Shown in pieces: positions 45,744 to 56,959 of a stretch of DNA of 64,000 nucleotides; position 1 is the stretch's first letter; the number at the start of each line of letters is the position of its first letter. The notes below the pieces were generated by a model. The model saw nothing but the letters and a program-made list of their open reading frames with translations, had not been told where the DNA came from and made no database searches. Source of the stretch: Nephrocerus scutellatus (taxonomy: Eukaryota; Arthropoda; Insecta; Diptera; Pipunculidae); assembly GCA_947095585.1 (NCBI GenBank), contig OX352763.1, forward strand, positions 20,695,462 to 20,759,461. The letters are read 5' to 3'. A program made the translations under genes and the position numbers.

Positions 45744-46985
45744 GTGAGTGTCCGCTTTTGTTTATACATAAATGGAACTGAGTGTCAGTGTAGTGTTAGA
45801 GTGTGTGTGTGATTGTTCCACTTTTACAATTTCCCAGATTTAGCCGCAGAAGAAGAATACCTTCATCTCTTACTTTATCCAATTTACTTTATTTATGCAT
45901 CCGAGATGCAAAGATGATGTGAAGAGATTAGTGTCATCGGAATCCATTCATTCATTCATTGGAGGACACAGAGAATGCATAGCCAAAGCATGGCCAGACT
46001 AAACGACGACGCAATAAAAGAAAATCTCCTTCGAAAATCCAATTAATCATGCAAAGATACGCGACGAGGCATACACTACTTATTGACCAACGGACGGCCG
46101 GACTGAATTTAAGCCATGCTTATAGTGATTGTCAACAACAACAACGATGACGTTAAAATGCTTTAAGTCGATTCGATATTTTAATTTTTTTTTTTAAATG
46201 AAACTGAACCGCAACCCATCTTCGTATATTAAGATATATCGTGCCGCCATGTACGATTAACGTGGCAACAGACACGATGAATACCGCATTGGAACCAGGT
46301 GCCGTGTTAATTACTGTGACAGGCTGGCCTGGCTATCTGGCGGGGCAAGTCGGCGCGCGCGTCCCACTGTGCCGCCCAAAAGGAGGCAGCAAAATTATTA
46401 TGAAATTAAAATGCCAATAGGGCAGCGCGACGACGAATTATTAAATTCTCGAAGTTTTATTTCTCTGCATCCTCGCGCGTACTTACGAGTTGCCACAACG
46501 TTCCAAGCTGTCCACTTTCGTGGTTCTCTGTGGCTCGACGTCGTCGTCGTCTTCGTGATGATAGATGGTGACACATTGAAGACATCGAATAAAAATCACA
46601 TTACACCTTATCTCGCACATCGTTTGTCGTGGCAATTGTGGGGCTTTTTGCAGACTCTTATGCCAGAATTTTGGTTTCTTTTTTTTTCTTGTCATCAGCA
46701 GTGATCTGCACACCGTAACAACTCGCTGGGAATTTGGGCCAAAATACCGGTTGTAGTGTTTTTAGCATGCCATTGTGATTGGTTTAATGCACTCTGTTAT
46801 TGTATTGCTGGAAAGTGTTTTTTTTTTTGTAATTTTGAAGCTTTTTTTCTCAAAATGTGTTTTATAATATGTCTTCAATGTTTTAGAATGTTTCCTCTAC
46901 CTTATCTTTAGTTTTTCTTACTCTCTCTTACTCTTTTTCTACTCATTTAGTAGGCAGCAGAGAGTAAGTGTAAGTGAGATAGTAG
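45744..46985. other. start of intron 2, no transposon motif seen
   Basis: Intron 2 begins at GTGAGT (45744) and no third exon was recognised up to 64000. The part 46200-46600 is G/C- and CpG-rich for this window. A minus-strand donor-like site (GTAAGTA) at 46482 follows a 70-odd-codon acidic minus frame, but the frame is dominated by GAC repeats and was not called. Confidence 0.4.
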
Positions 46986-46989
46986 GTAA

Positions 46990-47115
46990 GAGTAAGAAAG
47001 AGATTATTCAAGGTATTCCTCAAGGTTCCATTCTTGGCCCACTTTGGTTTAGTTTTTTCATAAATTACCTTTCAAGTGTCTGCAAAGATGTTGTATCGTT
47101 GCATATTTACGCTAA
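46990..47115 (+). pseudogene. non-LTR reverse transcriptase box fragment
   Basis: The + strand reads KEIIQGIPQGSILGPLWFSF then FINYLSSV and, after a gap, LHIYANI (a remnant of YADD). This is the GIPQGSILGPLLF box of Jockey-superfamily elements. Nothing further of the element survives. Confidence 0.7.
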
Positions 47116-47129
47116 TATACCATAGAGAA

Positions 47130-47450
47130 TTAAGTACATAGAGCTAACAAGGCCCACAAGGCCCTAGTGGCACGTTCGATGGCGGACTTTATAACTTTTA
47201 GCCGTTTATCAAGGATAACGTCGAGTTATTTAACCTCACTGGAATAATCTAATGTGGTGCCTTTGATGATGATAGGTCCGAAATTGACCAGTCTTCTCTT
47301 CGTAAAATTTACTAGAATGGTTTTGCAGCTTAGTTTCCGTGCTTTCGCTTCGCTTGTCCATACTTGTGGCAACATTCCGATCGTAGCTTTTGCCGCATAC
47401 AGCCAGTTCAGTGCCGCCACTATCGTCTGAAAAAATTCTCACTACTTTCC
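47130..47450 (-). pseudogene. LOA-like reverse transcriptase fragment
   Basis: Minus frame 47420-47226 reads LNWLYAAKATIGMLPQVWTS then CKTILVNFTKRRLVNFGPII, matching the post-YADD region (W....GL..NP.KT.LV.FT.RR). It is preceded by FSDDSG, a degraded catalytic box, and followed by LDVILDKRLK and ERATRALWAL, the start of the thumb. Confidence 0.7.
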
Positions 47451-47629
47451 TGTACGATCGGCTCTACATACCGACTGTCAACTTAAATATGGTTTGTATG
47501 ATGGTTTTTCTTTTAGCCATGTTTCAGACTCTTCGTGTTCGGTGTAGTTTATGGAGTAAGTCAATAATCGATGCGAAAGAAAGCAGATATCGTCAGTGAA
47601 TAGGAAGGATATATTTAACGGGTATCTGT

Positions 47630-47900
47630 TGTTATGGCTGCACGACACAAATTACCACTAAAAATAAGATTGGTGACAGTATGTAGCCTTGTGGAACATT
47701 ATATTGAATCGCAAAATTTTCCGATATCGGCCTTTTGTGTGGGACGTGACATTTAGAAGCCTCATATATATCTGTTTTTATGACTGCATGATACTAATAA
47801 CGACTAAAAATCAGAGTAGCGACAGTATGTAGCCTTGTGGAACTCCATATAGAATCGCAAAGTTGTCTGATATCGGCCTTTTGTGTGGGAAATGACATTG
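47630..47900 (-). pseudogene. duplicated RT-box fragment (two copies, 146-bp period)
   Basis: The GACAGTATGTAGCCTTGTGGAAC block occurs at 47675 and 47821. On the minus strand both copies read KRPIS(E/D)NFAI.Y.VPQGYILS, the .GVPQGSILSP box of reverse transcriptase. They are tandem copies of the same ~120-bp RT piece and have diverged from each other. Confidence 0.7.
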
Positions 47901-47959
47901 AAGCCTCCAATATAGGTATATAGGTATTCGTTTTTCGGAATTATCTCTCCTGCGTAAAG

Positions 47960-48350
47960 CATGTACCAGTCAACGTCATCTCAAAACCTATTAAGAGCAG
48001 GGGCAACGGAAATCTGAACTCGACTCACTGTTCTATAATGATATCAAAGGTGTATGATCAATGCAAGATGATCATGCTCGAAAATCTGGTTGTGAGGCAT
48101 CGAGAGTGGAATCTTACCGACTTTTAATTAGTTCTAGAATTTTTGAACACCTCAGAAAGCAAACAGATAACTCTCTATTATCTTTTCCTTTTTTTGGAAT
48201 TTAACGATCATCAGGAAAACTTTCAATTGCCTCTGATTTGACTATGAGCGGATGTTAAGATTCTGTTAATATAGCTGGGTCTGCTTCTTGGGAAAGTTCA
48301 CAGCCCGACAGGTTTGTTTGTCTTGAATGCTTTAGTTGCGCCTTTGTTAA
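47960..48350 (-). pseudogene. RTE-like reverse transcriptase relic
   Basis: The minus strand reads ATKAFKTNKPVGCE (family AI.ALK.NKA.G.D), IPKKGKDNRELSVCFLRCSK, DSTLDASQPDFRA.SSCIDH and VEFRFPLLLLIGFE. These match, block for block, the RTE-like copy at 7530-7930 (TLDAEQAGFRAGSSC, VEFRSPLHLLFIDF). Multiple stops and frameshifts are present. Confidence 0.75.
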
Positions 48351-50330
48351 GGTGGTAGGCAAAAACAATAATCAATCAAAACCTTTCGAATTGAACCACA
48401 AGAAGGTATTTTTTTTAAGGAGAATCAAAACGCTAAGGTTTACTTCGTTTGGTGAAAACCTACGCTTGCAGGTTAATACCGAATTTGATCGTAGCCATGT
48501 CAAAATATTTGCATCGCGTAACCATTTATTTACGAAGTATCTGTACAGCAAATTTGCCCCCCAACAAGCTTGAAAAAATTTAAATAAAATTAGAAAATAC
48601 GAAAAGGTTTTGAAAAACAAACACAGAAAGGACGGACATAAAAATCGTCCTGAATGAACGATGATTCCAAGTTTCTTTCCGATGGTGTTTTCGGTTGGTT
48701 GGTTGCAAGTGGATGTGGTCATTTTGTAATGGTTACCGTTGGTTCCACTAAGTGGCTTGTGTTTCCATCTGCACCACAGTCATCTCCGAAACGATTCACT
48801 TCAAAAAGTTTTTGATTGAATTGCATGAACGATTTCAGTGTATGGAAGATACCGACGACGACGATGGGGACGACGACGAATGGTATATTAATTGATTCGT
48901 CGATGGCACTGTCCTGATATCTGCCACTGCTGCTGCTGGCCAAAAGGGAATAGTTAACGAAACAGGTATTTGAAGCTGACCGTGTACAGCAAATGAATTT
49001 GCTATTTTATCCATGCCATGCTCCACTTTGTGTTGCTATGGCTCGGACTTCTCGGAATGAAATGAACTTGTGGCCATCATATAGTGCATGGTGGTCAATA
49101 AGATGGCCATTTTTTCATCATATACGCGGCCAAAGTGTAAATAAGGTTTTATTCATGTAACAATGTGTTGTAAAAGCGGAGCATTCCATTTATTGGTGTG
49201 CAAAGAATGAGTAGCACAGCCACAAGCTAGATATTATTGACATTAATGCAGAAAATTTACCTCACCCTTCCTCGAGTGTTTGAAATTAAAATAAAAAGAA
49301 GTGGACAGACTTGACTGTGGTGTGGTATATGGATGAAACTGAATCAGCCGACTTTGTTCTATACACTTTGCGTGACTGTTTATGTCACAATGGACCATCT
49401 ATTGGTCTAAGCGGATCGGCTTCCTGCCGACAGCCAACACAACCTATGTCAGGTTAGGCACTTACTCTTGTTAATCTGTCACAATTTGTATTGAGCTATT
49501 TGCTACCTTAAAAAGAATCGTATTAAAGCTTCAGAGTTTTGTGCTGAAATGTTATTTCAGCGTCAATATTTATGCAGCAACAGCTGTCAGTTTGTAAACA
49601 TTTCTCTAATGGACATCATCGTCATCTTTTTCAATCACAACAACAAAGTTTTATGCCAGCATCATCATTCTAATAATATAATCAGTATATACCCATCCAC
49701 CCACCCTTCCACACCGTCATAATTTCAACTCATGCTTATCCTCCACATCATCATCGTCATCATCATCATCATCGCTGTCACCGTAAATCCTCTTGACGTT
49801 TTCTTAGTTAGTGTGTCGCTCTATTCAATCTGCGTTTGCATAATGAAGAAAATTTCCATTGAATATGGCAACAGAAAAGAAAGTCACCTTTCACGGCTTC
49901 CTTTCACACTTAGCTTCACAGTAGTTCTGACGATGAGCTAGCACCTTGCGATTTATAATATCCTTATATCCTGCTTCAGAAAGATTAAATTATTTCTCAT
50001 GCAGGGGAGAAAAGCTGAAATTGAAATGGAAATATTCTTATGAAGGAGGGCTGGATCAGAGCCGGAAGCTTCCCGGAGTAATCTGTCACAAGTTATCCAA
50101 CGCGTAAGGACAAATTGAAGGAAGAACTGGAGCACTTGTCATTCATGAAATTTGATTCAGTGTGACAAGGTGTTGTGCCAGTTTTCAGAGATAAATTGCT
50201 ATTTTCTTATAAATAGAAATAGAAAATTACGTCTTCCCATCTGCTTATCAGATTAGTTGTTTAGAGCAATATAAGGCAACTGCATAAATGTGCATTCAAC
50301 GTTGCAATGTACGATTATTATTGGTATAGA
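48351..50330. other. intronic DNA, mostly unassigned
   Basis: Open frames around 48372-49026 have no recognisable domain. A LOA-like 3'UTR piece lies at 49380-49465 and an ATC-rich microsatellite near 49738-49778; otherwise nothing was recognised. Confidence 0.35.
49380..49465 (+). mobile_element. LOA-like 3'UTR fragment
   Basis: CACAATGGACC...TTGGTCTAAG..., a TCGG block, GACAGCCAAC and AACCTA parallel the reverse complement of 10730-10795 at the 3' end of the LOA fragment inside the MITE. Only the terminal part is present. Confidence 0.5.
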
Positions 50331-50334
50331 CTGT

Positions 50335-50745
50335 GGACTTGACATAGTCCCCAAACAAATCCAGAGGCGTCAAATCATACGAACAAAGCGAAACAAAACC
50401 AGCTTCAGCAACCCGATTGTTTGGCCAGCTTTGTGGAATGTGCCGCTCGCTCTCTCTTCCTGAGTCAATGCGTTCTTATAAGTATGGAGGGCAAAGTCCT
50501 TTTGCAAAATTCGGCACATATTGGTCAAAGAAAGACCTGAGATCGACATGGAATCAACCAATTTGGAACCTCACTAACAATCGCGGGTACAGTCGCAATA
50601 TTCTAGACACTCCTTGCATTTGTTTGGCTTGTTGGCACGGTAACATTACGAAGTCCATACAATGCTGCCTTAAATTTGTCTACTGGATGGTTAATTGTTT
50701 GTTTATCTGGACGAGTACGAAGTCCGAAAATTGGAGTTAGAGCAC
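50335..50745 (-). pseudogene. mariner-like relic with large internal deletion
   Basis: The minus strand reads ISGLSLTNMCRILQKDFALH then TYKNALTQEE near 50550-50470 (the family RS..RIL.KDL..HPYKI.LTQEL). It jumps over the first and second Asp blocks and resumes with SYDLTPLDLF..YVKSTVYT near 50375-50325 (family SCDLTPLDYFLWGYVKS.VY). An HKAGQTIGLL remnant sits between. This is an internally deleted, MITE-like derivative. Confidence 0.7.
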
Positions 50746-51140
50746 GTTAGATTGTCGCAATCAATCGCGAAAATTTGGATAACTTGGTGAATTTCTTGAA
50801 GTGTGTAACTATCCATGATTAAATGGCAAGTATAGTGGAGTTAGCAGTCGTCAAATAAACGGCAGCTTTCTTCACGCATATCCAAGAAAATCTATTGGAA
50901 AAATGGGGCGTCCCAATTTAATTTCTAATTCATACAGTAGATTTTCATGCTCAACTAAGGTCTTTGTCTTAGATTGTGAAATGAGTAATGTCCTGCCAAC
51001 CAGATTCCAACAAAGCTTAAGTGTCGTTGAAATCGTCTCTAATGGATTCGTATGCAACCTTATAGACCTTCCTCTGCCGTGGTTAAGTGTTCGTAGTGCT
51101 ATTTATTGAGCACCCAATACTCGGATTTGTTATTAATTAA

Positions 51141-51335
51141 GTGGCTCTAGTGGTTAGTGCGTTGGACTTCTGAGCAGGATGTTCGAGATTCGAATCCCAA
51201 AAACACCAAAGGTATTATTCACCGTCCCAAATCGCGAATGTCTGAAAAATGCCCGTGGGTCATGACTTGTTTCGGAAAGGTTCTCAATTCGCCTTTCAGA
51301 TACGGCATTAAATGATAGCATGATGACACTGAATT
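51141..51335 (+). mobile_element. tRNA-derived SINE
   Basis: The A-box region GTGGCTCTAGTGGTTAGTGC (51141) and B-box region GTTCGAGATTCGAATCCC (51181-51198) are tRNA-like. They are followed by AAATCGCGAATG, GTCATGACTTG and CTCAATTCGCC, shared with the SINE at 54090. The TAGGTCCC...GCTAGGCC 3' half is missing, so the copy is 3'-truncated or deleted. It is not a functional tRNA because no acceptor stem closes. Confidence 0.75.
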
Positions 51336-52690
51336 AGGAAATTCTGAACTAAACTGGTCGTCCGAAGATGTGCCCGTTTAGAGCGCCACCAGTATTGTGT
51401 TTGAATTCAAGGAGAGGTGGCTATTTTTGCTATTTTTTGGTTGCTATATTTGAAACGTCTTGTCAGAGATAAATAGTCTTCGTTGCGGCTTGCTTAGACC
51501 TTGTTTCTGGCTCTGTTGCTTGCTCTTAACTTATGCTTTCTGCTCTGCAGTAGGCTTGTGATTAATGCACTTCTTAAAATTTGTGCTCCACATACTCGCG
51601 AAGGTCTGGAAATAATCTTCGTAAGAACTGTGCTTCACAACCTTGCAAGACCTAAGTCAAAAGTCAAAAAGCTCCACTGTCGTAAATATCAAGAGCCGTT
51701 TTTTGAGTCTGTACATTTATAATGCATCCGACTTTGAAAATAATTGAACCAAGAAAAATAAGATTGTCACATTTTGCCACTTGGCATGCTGCTCGTCGTT
51801 ATAAAGGATAATAATTAAATGTGCTTTTGAAGTGAAGAGTTTTCCAACGATAATTGAGCTGAAGTGTGTAAAGCGACAAAATGAGCAGCACTTCCACTCA
51901 TATAATTATTTCCGCTTAAAACTTATTTCTCTGATGTTCACTCGCAATTAAAAGTGAACACTCGATAGACTGGCAGACGGTAAGGGTGAATTTGGGGTGC
52001 ATTTATATGCTCATACATTTATATAACTTCGCGATATAAAGTTCATGTGCAAATGGGGAACAACTATGGAGAAATACAGGAAACGATTGCCAAAGTTGCC
52101 TCTGACTCTGCTCAAAGTTTTGATGGGGAAAACAGGCGCAGGTGGAAAAGTTGAAATTGGCGAAATACGGGAAAAGTTTTGCACTTTTGTAAATATATGT
52201 ATGTCGGTATGTAATTGTATTTGTAACTTTTCCGAAATGTGTCTCCAAAGGACAATGAATTCAAAAAGTGGAACTGACTGCTATGGCGCAGTATTGGTTT
52301 GGGTCTGAGAGACATTTTATTATCAAGACTTTTAAGTTTCGTATTCCTTATGCATTCGTTATTGTGTACAACTTGTTCTTTTTTTATTCTCATCATTAGC
52401 AGCATTTTCCATCGGACAACAACTGTTTTATAAAACTAAAAAACATAGGGGTAAATATTGGGAAATTTTTATAAGATAAATGCTCTAATAACCAGCCAAA
52501 AGTTATATAACTAAAAAAAATAGTGGGAAATTTTTATATTTTATAGGGTAACAGTTCTAGTAACTGGTCACCTGTAAAAACAATACCTAGCTACCCACAA
52601 CGTCAACCCTCTCAACACAATCACTACACCAACACCATAAAAATATCCACCCCAACCGTCCCCACCACATCAAAAAGTGAATCGCGAATA

Positions 52691-52748
52691 TACATACAGA
52701 CATACAGACATACAGACATACAGACATACAGGAATACAGGAATACAGA
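52691..52748. repeat. (ACATACAG)n microsatellite
   Basis: Repeats of ACATACAG run for about 40 bases and are followed by GAATACAG variants. This is a simple-sequence tract inside intron 2. Confidence 0.9.
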
Positions 52749-52859
52749 CAAAGTTTAATTTTTGTATATTACGATAGGGTAACTGCTCTAATAACCGGCC
52801 GCATAACAAGTTTTCAGACTGAATTTAAATATATTTTTTTAAATATCCTTGAGAGATGA

Positions 52860-53930
52860 TCGGTAGTTTAAGGCTACAATAGAGTTCGTAGAAACTAGTT
52901 CCAGAGATTTTAACGCAGCTTGGCTATCAGAGAAGAAACGGATATCATTAGCGGATATGACGTTCCTCTTCAGCCAAGATAAAGCTTCTTTAATCGCCAT
53001 AAGCTCTGCTAAAATACACTAAAGTAATTAGGAAGACGGAAATATTTAGCCATTTTGAGAAAACACCTCCGCCAACCCCATCATCAGTTTTTGACACGTC
53101 TGTGTAAAAATGTATGTATTCATCTTCAAAGTGAGCGCCTTCTTCCCAGAATGATTTGGAGGGGATAGTGACTTGGAAGTTTTTGTTGAATTGGAGTTCG
53201 GAAATGGTATAGTCTGTGTTGCCTAGTGGAATCCTGAACAAATTTAGAACAGACAAGTGTCATTCCTAGTCCTATGGGAGGTTGCACTGAAGATGTCGAG
53301 TGTTGTAAGGTTGAACAGAATGTCCAGTTTGACGGAGGGAGTTATGCGAAGTGCTCCCCTCATACATAAAAAGGCTGATCTTTACACTTTGCTTTGCTTG
53401 TCCAGATTAACCACTTTATCTAAGGCAGTCCAGCATACAGCCACACCGTATAGAAGTGTAGGTCTTACTAACGCTGTATATAGCCAATGAGTAATATGGA
53501 TCTAAAGACCCCATTTGTTTTCCAATATATAGCCAATGAGTAATATGGATCTAAAGACCCCATTTGTTTTCCAATGGCTTCTTTACATGAAAAGTGTGCC
53601 ACCGTTGCATTGGCGAACTCTTTCTTGTATGTTTGGCTTCTTGCTTAGCTTCCATTCAGAATAAGAATATTTGGCTTCTTCAGAGATAGTTAAGCTAATG
53701 CTCTTAATATAGTTTGGGTGTACATGCGGCATTTTGTTCCTTTAAGGTATTAGAGTGCTTTCTTCAAATAACAATATCAACGTCATCTGCATAAGAGATC
53801 ACTCCGCAGCCCTCCTTCTAAGGCATATCAGCCACTTATTCACCACTAAGTTCAATAGAAGGAGGGATAGGACACCACAGTGCAGAGTTCCTCTGCAGAC
53901 AGAACTCTAGCAGACGTCACATCCAGTTTT
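52860..53930 (-). pseudogene. LOA-like non-LTR element relic (RT palm to RNase H)
   Basis: Minus-strand order: CRGTLHCGVLSLLLLNLVVN (family RGTPQGGVLSPLLWNLVVN, ~53900), GCGVISYADDVDIVI (~53815, both Asp present), HWLYTALVRPTLLYGVAVCW (~53490-53430), MRGALRITPSVKLDILFN (~53350). RNase H follows: HFYTDVSKTDDGVGGGVFSK (~53125-53065) and LMAIKEALSWLKRNVIS then FFSDSQAALKSLE (~53005-52890). The domain order is intact but frames are shifted, and a 49-bp tandem duplication interrupts the thumb. It is the most complete LOA-like copy here. Confidence 0.85.
53477..53574. repeat. 49-bp perfect tandem duplication
   Basis: TATATAGCCAATGAGTAATA and the 29 bases after it are repeated identically with a 49-bp period inside the LOA-like relic. 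Perfect identity means the duplication is much younger than the surrounding decayed element. Confidence 0.9.
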
Positions 53931-53999
53931 GAATTAATAATCCGGCTTGTGAGAAATGACATCACTATCACTATATAAAAATTTGGAAGTGATTGTGCC

Positions 54000-54089
54000 G
54001 CAGGTTAGAAGGGCTTCCATGTAAATGTCTCCAAAAGTATCCCGATTTTATTCAAACCTTGCACACATGCGACTCCGATTATAAAATTT
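54000..54089. repeat. partial unit of the 33.3-kb dispersed repeat
   Basis: CCCGATTTTATTCAAACC, CTTGCACACATG and a GGGCTTCCATGTAAAT element match units of the array at 33250-33745 and the copy at 55915. The unit is cut off by the SINE that begins at ~54090. Confidence 0.7.
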
Positions 54090-54382
54090 CCACAGTGGAA
54101 ATGCGCGTGGCTACTGAGCAGGAGGTTTGTGGTTCGAATCCCAGTAACACAAAAGTATTTTTCATGGTGCCCCACCTCTCGCGAATGGGTGACAAACGTT
54201 CCGAGAGTAATAACTTGTCACGGAAAGCGTCTCAATTCGCCATTCGGATCCGGCCTTAAATTGTAGGTCCCTTCCATTTGTGTCCAAAAATATGCACGCG
54301 CAACACAAACGGTCGCGAGGAGCTAGGCCTTGGACCACAATGGTCTCAATGGTCTTTCGCGCCGAATATTATTATTACTATT
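54090..54382 (+). mobile_element. tRNA-derived SINE
   Basis: A clear B-box (GGTTCGAATCCC, 54131-54142) follows a degraded A-box. The body (CTCGCGAATGGGTGACAAAC) and 3' half (TAGGTCCCTTCCATTTGTG, GGTCGCGAGGAGCTAGGCC) match the SINE at 32564-32830, and it ends in (ATT)n. A short GGTCTCAAT duplication lies near 54342-54360. Confidence 0.8.
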
Positions 54383-55914
54383 TTTTTTCTTAAAACATTA
54401 ATTAATTATTATTAATAATATTATTATTAATCTTAATAGTGTTCTAGAGCAGTTGTGCTATTGTCACGTTCCATCCAGTTCTATCGAAAGCGGACAACGA
54501 GACCTCGTAAGAGTGTTTGCTTCATTATTATTGCACAAATACGATACGATACGAATTAATTCAAAACTCAAACAGATTACTAACTACTAGCAAAGAACCC
54601 TCTAAACCCAATTCCAAACCGGAGCGGCGCGGCGCGGCGTGCCATTAAGGGATCTGTGCGTGCGTGCCCCGGCCAGAATCAGATGTTCACAGTTTGTCTT
54701 TCTACCCCTGTAACGAGTACATTGTAAAGAAAAGAAAGAAAAAAGAAACAAGTCCGAGAAGGTGTATACCTAGCGCAGCAAGAGTTTTCCCTGTTTAAGT
54801 CGTGTGCCAACGTCGCATGATACAAGTATCTCGAGAGTGCCAGTTCCTTAGTTTGTTTGCGGCAACAACAACAAGAACAGCAACAACAACAAACGTTGTA
54901 CAACAGCTCAACACAGAACGCAATTAATCATTTTGTCTTTCCCGAAGAGTTTTCCTATGTTTCCATGATATCCATGCGTGTTTCTGTATGCGAGTGTGTG
55001 TGGCCGGGCCGTGTGTTATGACGAAGTATGTAACACAGCAACACATTCCGGACTCGTGTGTTTGTTTCTTCTGTTTGTCTCGGAAGAGGCGATCACCTAT
55101 CGCTCCTTTACACAAGAATGTGAGGTGGGGATTTGTTTATTAATAGTTTGACACGCCTTTTCTTTGTTTCCCTGGTTGCACTTGAGCACTGTACTTCCCG
55201 TGCATTCAGTATCCCGCGTGGTGGTGTTTACTGAATGGATCGATGGATGGATGGATGCATGTTGTGCTCCGCCACCACATATCGCGCATACATTTCAATT
55301 AATCACTTTTAGGCTTTTGAGTTTGAAGAGCCCTTCTAAGCAGCGTCACACCTTCTTGCGACTCTTTCGATGGACAAATCAATGGATTCTCTTCCCATAA
55401 ATTTTCATCATTTGTTTTTTCTTTTTCCGTTTGTTTTTCTTTCGTGACAACGCAGTAAAGGCACGTCAAGTAGACCACAAAAATTCGTAACTAAAATCTT
55501 ACAATAGAACACAACTGGGGGAAAAAATAGAAATTAAAAACGACATACAGAGTACAATAAAAAATTAAAAACTAAATAGAAAAGATTTGAAGAAAAATCT
55601 CTAGCTGGCAGGTCCTTTACCAGTTCGTCATAATTAGAATACATTAATATTGAAAGTTGAAAAGAAAAAATTACGATAACATCACTGAAAAGAGCACTCA
55701 GAGTGGTAACCATCTGTGCGTTCACTTTGGAAGCTTATCATAGACAAATAGCCGCGTTGAATAAATCTTCCCAATAGTACTTGTCATACAAATAGCTTTA
55801 AGAAACGTTTTAAAATATTCGTTAGAATTTAGACAACTTTTAAAGATCCCATGGGGTAAACGTCAACTCTGAACATTTTCTTTTAAAAGCTAAATTAAAA
55901 GCCTGGTGGTGGAA
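54383..55914. other. intronic DNA, nothing recognised
   Basis: A (CAA)n microsatellite occurs at about 54855-54893 and a GGCGCGGCGCGGCG run near 54625. No transposon motif or exon was recognised. Confidence 0.4.
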
Positions 55915-56075
55915 TCTCGAGATACATTTTTAACGCACTTCCCAAAACCCGATTTTATTAAAACTTCGCACACATGTGTATTTTTGGTGACAACACTTTC
56001 TATTAAAAATGTGTTATTGATCGGGCCCTTGGTTTGAGGGGCTTCTAAACAATTTTTTTTTTAAAAGCATGCCAT
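55915..56075. repeat. single copy of the 33.3-kb dispersed repeat
   Basis: TTTTTAACGCACTTCCC leads into CCCGATTTTATTAAAACTTC, CACACATGTGTAT, GTGACAACACTTTCTATTAA and GGGCCCTTGG, in the same order as the first unit at 33247-33390. The shared leader shows both copies start at the same point. Confidence 0.75.
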
Positions 56076-56530
56076 TTAGCGGCATCAGTTCACGCCATAC
56101 TACAATGAGTGTGTTCTGTGTGCGTATGAGTGTTTTAAGTCGTAAGTAGTCATATTAGACTGCTAAGCGGTATAAAACGGAAAATTAATTAGAAGATGCT
56201 ACCTTTCTGGTCGGTTCATGGACTTAGACCGGTTTCCTAAAGATCTCTGTTTGGAATTTTTAACAAAAATGTTATTTTATGAAAATAAAAATGACCCAGT
56301 TTGTGTCGACTCCTTTGTGCATATTACTTAGGCCTTAGGGTATTAATATAAGGTATTATTATTTGGATATTAACAACAAGGCATTGAACGGGATTTTATG
56401 GCTTGTAACTATATGTCTCAGAGATCGGTTAATTAGTGAATTCATGAAGTAATAGGAATCATAAATGAAATTTAAAAAGGAATATGTTGTATTCACTGAT
56501 GAGCAAGAGCAAACTGAAATAAAAGCTACT

Positions 56531-56576
56531 TTGATGATGTCGCGATGCACAGGTCCCAGTATCGCGACATCATCAA
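56531..56576. repeat. perfect 16-bp inverted repeat with 14-nt loop
   Basis: TTGATGATGTCGCGAT (56531-56546) is the exact reverse complement of ATCGCGACATCATCAA (56561-56576). It lies just upstream of an RTE-like relic. Confidence 0.85.
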
Positions 56577-56959
56577 GGGAGTAGCCGAAACCACCGTACT
56601 CCAGCCACCCACAGAGATAGAGCTCGTGGTATGATGATTTATGCGTATGGCGGTAAAGGTGATAGCAAATTCACGTGTGGAAATGCTACAGTGCAAAATA
56701 AGTACCACCCACGAAGAGTATCGAGCCAGTAGAATGGGAGAGAATCCTGCGTAGAAAGAAGAGGGCCTACGCAAGGAAGTCTCACGATCGAAACAACCTC
56801 AATAGGTTTAATAAGAAACCCGAGCAACTGGTTGTGGGCTTTAAAACCGGAACGAAGGCTCTTTGAAACAGAGGGAAATCTAATCATAAGCGCAGAAAAT
56901 ATTAGATATAAGCTGAATTTTCAGCAGCTACTAAATTTATATCATGTAAATAGAGTTAT

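Noticed and set aside
46483..46713. Acidic minus-strand frame ending at a GTAAGTA donor-like site
   Set aside because: The acidic run comes from a GTC/GAC triplet repeat and no start or acceptor context supports an exon; kept only as a remark in the intron 2 entry.
51141..51200. Possible true tRNA gene
   Set aside because: A- and B-box-like sequences are present but no acceptor or anticodon stems close, and the downstream body is shared with other SINE copies.
52691..52748. CRISPR-like regular repeat
   Set aside because: It is an 8-bp microsatellite without spacers in a eukaryotic intron.
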